A DNA stretch of 11,300 nucleotides, from NCBI GenBank assembly GCA_022712785.1, contig JAFLJX010000043.1, forward strand, positions 1-11,300. The letters are read 5' to 3'. Position 1 is the first letter of the stretch. Each line of letters starts with the position of its first letter. This document shows positions 7,262 to 11,300 of this stretch, one piece after another. The notes below the pieces were generated by a model that was not told the origin of the DNA, did not search any database, and saw nothing but the letters and a program-made list of their open reading frames with translations. Both the position numbers and the translations under genes were made by a program. This DNA comes from Mycoplasmatota bacterium (GTDB lineage Bacteria; Bacillota_I; Bacilli_A; Izemoplasmatales; Izemoplasmataceae).

Positions 7262-7290
7262 ATTATATCACACAATAAGCAATATTAAAT
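7262..7290 (-). promoter_or_regulatory. Promoter of pepV
   Basis: On the minus strand, TGA-TATAAT forms an extended -10 with a perfect hexamer at 7262-7267, about 28 nt before the pepV ATG. No convincing -35 box is present at 17 nt (ATTTAA at 7285-7290), as is common for extended -10 promoters. Confidence 0.55.
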
Positions 7291-7364
7291 TCTATTTACA
7301 TTAAATTAGATAAACAATACTTCTCTTTTGATTATAATATATATATTTTTAATGTTATAATATC

Positions 7365-7390
7365 TATAAATAGAATGCTCACTATTTATA
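7365..7390. repeat. Perfect inverted repeat upstream of the metal-efflux promoter
   Basis: TATAAATAG (7365-7373) and CTATTTATA (7382-7390) form a perfect 9-bp inverted repeat with an 8-nt spacer. Its centre is about 43 bp, close to four helical turns, upstream of the centre of the palindrome in the promoter. It could be a second operator, a site for another regulator, or a hairpin. It lies between the divergent pepV and cadA promoters. Confidence 0.5.
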
Positions 7391-7405
7391 TAAAATATAT
7401 TTAAC

Positions 7406-7433
7406 TTGACATATGAGTACTTATTCATATAAA
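7406..7433 (+). promoter_or_regulatory. Promoter of the metal-efflux operon
   Basis: This is the strongest sigma-A type match in the window: a perfect TTGACA (7406-7411), a 16-nt spacer and TATAAA (7428-7433). Transcription would start near 7440, giving a leader of about 60 nt before the cadA start at 7502. The spacer is occupied by a palindrome, as expected for a repressed metal-resistance promoter. Confidence 0.75.
7411..7430. promoter_or_regulatory. Probable ArsR/SmtB-type operator
   Basis: ATATGAGTACTTATTCATAT is a 20-bp imperfect palindrome: perfect 6-bp outer arms, and 8 of 9 pairs across 9-2-9 arms. Operators of CzrA/SmtB/CadC repressors are similar AT-rich sites with TGA...TCA half-sites. 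It fills the space between the -35 and -10 boxes, so a bound repressor would block RNA polymerase. The repressor is most likely the ArsR-family protein encoded by the last gene of this operon. Confidence 0.65.
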
Positions 7434-7501
7434 ATATATTATGGTATTTTAAAAATACTAACATCAATATAAGTATGTATATTAAAAAGAAGGTGCCCTT
7501 A

Positions 7502-9622
7502 ATGATTAAAAAAATATTAATGAAAAATTTAATTTGTTCGAATTGTGCAGGTAAAATAGAAAAGGCTCTATCAGAACTACCTTATGTAGACTCAGCAAGT
7601 TTTAATTTCCCCAATCAAATAATGTTAATAGATGTCACAGATGACTATGATGAAGATTCTGCGATTATTGACATTAGAAAAATTGTTGATTCAATTGAAG
7701 ATGGTGTTGACACTTATCCTTATGATAAAAGACATCTAGTTGAATCAAAAAAATCAATTAATAAATTCAATTCATTTTTTATTGGGATGGTTATTTATAT
7801 AGTTGGATTTATAGCTTTATATATTTATAAAGGTAATGAAGCATTTGGGATGTTGTTCGAGCATATAATTGAAGACTTTACAATGCCTCTAGCGTTCATT
7901 CCTGTGTTCTGGGCAGGTTATTTATTCTTTGCTTATAAAATATTCATGAAAACCTTAAAGGGTGTTAGAAGAAAAGAAGTTTTCAATGAAAATACATTAA
8001 TGCTCATTGCAACTATCGCTGCAATGAGTTTAGGATATTATTTTGAAGCAATCCTTGTTATTGTTTTTTATACTTTGGGAGAGTTTCTCCAACATAAAGC
8101 AGTTCATAGAAGTAAACAAGAAGTTTCTAGTTTAATGGATTTAAAGATTGATTATGCTAATAAAGTAATTGATGGAAAAGTTGTTATTGTTGATCCTTTA
8201 TCTATTAGAAAAGGTGATGTACTTGTAGTTAAGAACGGTGAAAAAATACCGGTTGATGGAAGAATAATTAAAGGTTCTACTTCTTTAAATACTAGTGCTC
8301 TAACAGGTGAAGCTAAATTATCAACTGTGTCTCTTGGAGACTACATATTAAGTGGTAACTTAAATGTAGGTGGAGTTATAGAAATTCAAGCTTCTAAAGA
8401 ATACTCTGAATCAACTATTGCTAAAGTAATTGATTTAATTGAAAATTCGACAAACCATAAAGCAAAAACAGAAAACTTTATTACTAAATTTGCTAGATAC
8501 TATACTCCATTTGTAACTCTAGCTGCGTTCTTAATGTTCTTAATACCAACATTGTTAGATCCAAATCCAGCTCATACATCTGATTATATATATAGAGCGG
8601 CAACTTTCTTAGTAATTAGTTGTCCTTGTGCATTAGTCTTATCAATACCATTATCTTATTTCTCTGGTATTGGGGCTGCGGCAAGAAAAGGAATCTTATT
8701 TAAAGGTAGTACTTTCCTTCATTCAATAACTAATGTAGATACAATCGGAATAGACAAAACTGGTACATTAACTCATGGTAACTTCACAGTTGGTGAGTAT
8801 ACAAATATGGAAACACTAAAAATAGCTGCGAGTGCTGATAGATATTCTTCACATCCTATAGCTATATCAATAGTTAAGTTTTACGAAGGTGAATATTACG
8901 AATTTGAAAACATCGAAGAAGTTCCTGGTATGGGACTTGTAATTGCAACACCCGAAGGTAAAATATTAGTAGGTAACCGTAAACTACTAGGGAAACATAA
9001 TGTTAAAGTAAAAGATAAAAAAACAATGATTGGATCAAATGTATTTGTAAGTAAAAATGGAAAATATATTGGTAAAATAGTTGTTAAAGATGAAATTAAA
9101 AAGTCTTCAATGAATGTAATGCGAAGACTAAGTAAAAAATATAATATTACAATATTAACAGGTGATAATGAATTTATCGCAAAAGACGTTGCTGATTTAC
9201 TTGGTGGAATCAACTATGAAAGCGGATTACTCCCAGAAGAGAAAATTGAAAAATTCAATCAACTTCAATCTAAAAACCCTAAAATATATGTTGGTGACGG
9301 AATTAATGATGCACCACTACTTAGAAACGCAGATATTGGAATTGCAATGGGTGGCGGAAGTGAAATAGCACTTGATGTTGCTGATGTTATAATAATGAAT
9401 GATGATTTAGCTTTATTAGAAGATGCATTAAATATTGCTAAAAAAACAAAAAGAATTGTATTCCAAAATATTATATTTAGTTTAGGAGTTAAGTTCACAT
9501 TCTTAGTACTAGCTGGATTTGGATATAGTACAATGTTAATGGCAATATTCGCAGATGTAGGTATAACATTATTAGCTGTTATGAATAGCTTGAGAATAAT
9601 CTATTCTAGGGGGAATAAATAA
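7502..9622 (+). CDS. cadA: Zn/Cd/Pb-exporting P1B-type ATPase
   Basis: This membrane pump exports soft divalent metals using ATP. I choose the ATG at 7502 (706 residues) over an in-frame ATG at 7475, because GAAGGTG (7489-7495) lies 6 nt before it and the earlier ATG lacks a site. Residues 1-70 form a ferredoxin-like heavy-metal-associated domain with CSNC (12-15). Then come the transmembrane helices, TGE (268-270) of the actuator domain, the CPC metal-transport motif (374-376), DKTGT with phosphorylated D418, the P1B-specific HP (451-452) and GDGINDAP with D599. Near the end, K664 and D685 match the intramembrane Lys and Asp that mark the Zn/Cd/Pb subgroup (ZntA/CadA), which argues against copper. 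The stop overlaps the start of the regulator gene by one base (TAATG). Confidence 0.93.
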   Translation: MIKKILMKNLICSNCAGKIEKALSELPYVDSASFNFPNQIMLIDVTDDYDEDSAIIDIRKIVDSIEDGVDTYPYDKRHLVESKKSINKFNSFFIGMVIYIVGFIALYIYKGNEAFGMLFEHIIEDFTMPLAFIPVFWAGYLFFAYKIFMKTLKGVRRKEVFNENTLMLIATIAAMSLGYYFEAILVIVFYTLGEFLQHKAVHRSKQEVSSLMDLKIDYANKVIDGKVVIVDPLSIRKGDVLVVKNGEKIPVDGRIIKGSTSLNTSALTGEAKLSTVSLGDYILSGNLNVGGVIEIQASKEYSESTIAKVIDLIENSTNHKAKTENFITKFARYYTPFVTLAAFLMFLIPTLLDPNPAHTSDYIYRAATFLVISCPCALVLSIPLSYFSGIGAAARKGILFKGSTFLHSITNVDTIGIDKTGTLTHGNFTVGEYTNMETLKIAASADRYSSHPIAISIVKFYEGEYYEFENIEEVPGMGLVIATPEGKILVGNRKLLGKHNVKVKDKKTMIGSNVFVSKNGKYIGKIVVKDEIKKSSMNVMRRLSKKYNITILTGDNEFIAKDVADLLGGINYESGLLPEEKIEKFNQLQSKNPKIYVGDGINDAPLLRNADIGIAMGGGSEIALDVADVIIMNDDLALLEDALNIAKKTKRIVFQNIIFSLGVKFTFLVLAGFGYSTMLMAIFADVGITLLAVMNSLRIIYSRGNK

Positions 9623-9930
9623 TGACTGAACATAACCATGATAAATTAGTTGATATCCAAGAAACAGTAAAGTTGTTTAAAATTTTTAGCGATTATACAA
9701 GACTTCGTATAATTGAATTACTTTATACTGGTGAAAAATGCGTTCAAGATATCGCAGATAGTTTAGAAACTAGCCAATCAGCAATATCTCATCAATTAAA
9801 ACTATTAAGAGATATGAATGTAGTTAGAGCTAGAAAAGAAGGAAAACAAGTAATTTATTCCTTACAAGATAATCATATAAAAGAAATCTTTTTAATTGGA
9901 TATTCACACGCAACACAATGCAAAATATAA
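9622..9930 (+). CDS. ArsR/SmtB-family metal-sensing repressor
   Basis: This 102-residue winged-helix protein probably represses the operon when metal is scarce and leaves DNA when Zn or Cd binds. The recognition helix is the stretch TSQSAISHQLKLL (50-62), typical of the family, followed by the wing at about 68-81. C40 in EKCVQD takes the place of the first Cys of the CadC-type CxC site; the second Cys is Q42. The C-terminal alpha-5 site of SmtB/CzrA is largely present: D83, H85 and H96 at the right spacing. The fourth ligand (Glu or His) is Q99, with C100 next to it. An N-terminal EHNHD adds H4 and H6. This points to an SmtB/CzrA-like alpha-5 sensor with one altered ligand. It overlaps cadA by one base, with GGGGGAAT inside the cadA end as its site. 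Confidence 0.9.
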   Translation: MTEHNHDKLVDIQETVKLFKIFSDYTRLRIIELLYTGEKCVQDIADSLETSQSAISHQLKLLRDMNVVRARKEGKQVIYSLQDNHIKEIFLIGYSHATQCKI

Positions 9931-9953
9931 AAGCTGTTAATTCAGCTTTTTTT
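9930..9953 (+). terminator. Intrinsic terminator of the metal-efflux operon
   Basis: A 7-bp stem AAAGCTG (9930-9936) with CAGCTTT (9943-9949) and a 6-nt loop is followed by continuous T to 9953, seven in all. It starts at the last base of the repressor's stop codon. Confidence 0.85.
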
Positions 9954-9959
9954 ATACAA

Positions 9960-9988
9960 AAAAAGTCTGTCACATTGACAGACTTTTT
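9960..9988 (-). terminator. Intrinsic terminator of tyrS
   Basis: A perfect 13-bp stem (9960-9972 with 9976-9988) and 3-nt loop begin 6 nt after the tyrS stop. On the minus strand it ends in a run of seven T (complement of 9958-9964). T residues on the other side also allow it to back up termination of the convergent metal operon. Confidence 0.85.
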
Positions 9989-9994
9989 AACATA

Positions 9995-11230
9995 TTAATG
10001 TTTAATTAACGCATATTTTTTCTTTCCTCTTTTTAAAACAGTGAACTCATTTTCAATAGCATTCTCTTTACTGACCATAAATTCTAAGTCTGTAACTTTT
10101 ACCCCATTAACACTCACTGCATTGTTCTTAATAAATTCTCTTGCTTCTCTTTTACTTGAAGCAAGTTTACTGGCAATCAATGCGTCAACTAAATTCATAT
10201 CTTCAGCGATAGTTATTGAAGGAACATCTTTAAAACCTTCACTGATTTCGTCAATTGACAATGATTTTATATCACCACTAAACAATGCTTTTGAAATTCT
10301 AACTGCAGAATCGTATGCTTCTTTTCCGTGAACTAATACAGTTAATTCTTCAGCTATTTTATTTTGTGCTAGACGTTGATGAGGTGCTGCTTCAAATTGT
10401 TTTATTATCTCTTCTGTTTCTTCAACACTCATGAATGTGAATTTCTTTAAATGACTAACTGCATCACTGTCAGGTGTATTAATCCAATATTGGTAGAACT
10501 CATAAACAGAGGTTCTTTTTTTATCTAACCATACTGCCCCACTTGCTGATTTACCAAACTTAGTCCCATCAGCTTTTGTTAATAAAGGCCATGTTAACCC
10601 AAATCCTTTACTTTCATGTCCTAGTGTTTTTCTTATTAACTCAAGACCTGCAGTTATATTACCCCATTGGTCTTGACCACCAATTTGCATTTTACAATTA
10701 TAATCTTTATATAGATGCATAAAATCTAGTGATTGAATAATTTGATAGCTAAACTCAGTAAAGCTTATTCCATTTTCTAATCTCGATTTTACACTATCTT
10801 TATTTATCATATTATTGATATTGAAGTGTTTACCAATATCACGTAAAAATGTAATAATATTGTACTTAGAAATCCAGTCATAATTATTAACAACCTTTGC
10901 AGTCGGAAGTATTCTTACTACTTGCTCTGTGATAGCTGCTGCATTAGATAATGAAGTTTCTAATGTAAGTAACTGTCTTTCACTATTTCTTCCACTAGGA
11001 TCACCAATTAAACCAGTTCCCCCACCTATTACTAAAATAGGATTATGCCCTCTATCTTGTAATCTTTTTGAAACTAAATAGGATATTAAATGCCCTACAT
11101 GTATACTATCTGCGGTTGGATCTACTCCTACATAAAATGTTACCTTCTCATTTTCAAGAACATTTCCTACTTCTTCGTCAGTAACATCAAATACTAAACC
11201 TCTCCATTTTAACTCATCGATTAATCTCAT
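9995..11230 (-). CDS. tyrS: Tyrosyl-tRNA synthetase
   Basis: This class I synthetase charges tRNA-Tyr with tyrosine. The 411 residues match the bacterial TyrRS length of about 420. YVGVDPT (33-39) leads into HVGH (44-47), the HIGH-type ATP motif; GQDQWGN (185-191) belongs to the tyrosine pocket; KFGKS (224-228) is the KMSKS loop. The C-terminal S4-like RNA-binding domain covers about 347-409 (SKREAREFIKNNAVSVNG). An AGGAGG (11240-11245) precedes the ATG by 9 nt. A terminator hairpin and the tail of a likely T-box leader lie upstream, so expression probably rises when tRNA-Tyr is uncharged. Confidence 0.96.
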   Translation of the reverse strand: MRLIDELKWRGLVFDVTDEEVGNVLENEKVTFYVGVDPTADSIHVGHLISYLVSKRLQDRGHNPILVIGGGTGLIGDPSGRNSERQLLTLETSLSNAAAITEQVVRILPTAKVVNNYDWISKYNIITFLRDIGKHFNINNMINKDSVKSRLENGISFTEFSYQIIQSLDFMHLYKDYNCKMQIGGQDQWGNITAGLELIRKTLGHESKGFGLTWPLLTKADGTKFGKSASGAVWLDKKRTSVYEFYQYWINTPDSDAVSHLKKFTFMSVEETEEIIKQFEAAPHQRLAQNKIAEELTVLVHGKEAYDSAVRISKALFSGDIKSLSIDEISEGFKDVPSITIAEDMNLVDALIASKLASSKREAREFIKNNAVSVNGVKVTDLEFMVSKENAIENEFTVLKRGKKKYALIKH

Positions 11231-11260
11231 AATAATTTTCCTCCTATAATATAAGTATAT

Positions 11261-11300
11261 AAAAAGTTCGCCCTAAATAAAGGACGAACTATTATCCGTG
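11261..11300 (-). promoter_or_regulatory. 3' end of a probable T-box leader with terminator, upstream of tyrS
   Basis: On the minus strand, the window edge begins with CACGG (11296-11300), matching the end of the conserved T-box bulge segment in its ACCACGG variant. A 10-bp hairpin follows (11281-11290 with 11265-11274, one G-U pair), then TTTTT (11261-11265). An intrinsic terminator between promoter and tyrS start is the expected layout of a T-box riboswitch that reads tRNA-Tyr charging. Stem I and the specifier loop lie outside the window, so tRNA identity is inferred from the gene. Confidence 0.7.

Noticed and set aside
7331..7361. Two plus-strand TATAAT boxes and a 7-bp ATTATAA/TTATAAT repeat upstream of cadA
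   Set aside because: Pure A/T with no well-spaced -35; the TTGACA promoter at 7406 explains expression better.
7475..7501. Earlier in-frame ATG for cadA adding nine residues
   Set aside because: It has no ribosome binding site, whereas the ATG at 7502 has GAAGGTG at 6 nt; homologues start close to the metal-binding domain.
1..11300. CRISPR array, tRNA or rRNA genes, insertion sequences, prophage genes
   Set aside because: No regularly spaced repeats, no cloverleaf-like segment, no transposase, integrase or phage motif seen on either strand.

Overview
This window comes from an AT-rich bacterium. It looks like a low-GC Bacillota or a relative on the mollicute side (Acholeplasma-, Izemoplasma- or Haloplasma-like); the sequence alone does not fix the taxon. 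Clear genes encode Trp as TGG and coaX ends in TGA, so the standard bacterial code fits. Ribosome binding sites are of the AGGAGG/GGTGG type, promoters carry strong or extended -10 boxes, and intrinsic terminators are AT-rich hairpins.

Layout, left to right. (1) Positions 1-879, minus: the N-terminal part of a PLD-like nuclease/SNF2-type helicase, cut off by the window edge just after its Walker A motif. (2) Positions 1129-1764, minus: a GNAT acetyltransferase whose apparent 5' end is separated from the rest by an in-frame TGA. (3) Positions 1881-5823, minus: a probable five-gene operon, in transcription order trmB (tRNA m7G46 methyltransferase), a six-helix membrane protein of unknown function, an M42 aminopeptidase, an ECF-transporter S-component and coaX (type III pantothenate kinase), closed by a terminator. 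The S-component next to coaX suggests pantothenate uptake coupled to the first step of CoA synthesis. (4) Positions 5850-7290, minus: pepV dipeptidase with its own promoter and terminator. (5) Positions 7365-9953, plus: a metal-resistance unit divergent from pepV, with a Zn/Cd/Pb-type P1B ATPase overlapping its ArsR/SmtB-family repressor gene by one base. A palindrome lies exactly between the -35 and -10 boxes, and a second inverted repeat lies just upstream. (6) Positions 9960-11300, minus: tyrS, convergent with the metal operon, preceded by a leader terminator and the last bases of a probable T-box element that runs off the right edge.

Most of the window is housekeeping: translation, peptide turnover and CoA synthesis. 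The accessory parts are the metal-efflux operon and the left end, where a PLD-helicase of a kind often seen in phage-defence or DNA-processing loci sits beside a damaged acetyltransferase gene. I do not see a clearly new multi-gene system here. The best leads are the in-frame TGA, the two-palindrome control region of the metal operon, the altered metal-site residues of the repressor, the altered pantothenate kinase motif, and whatever lies left of position 1.
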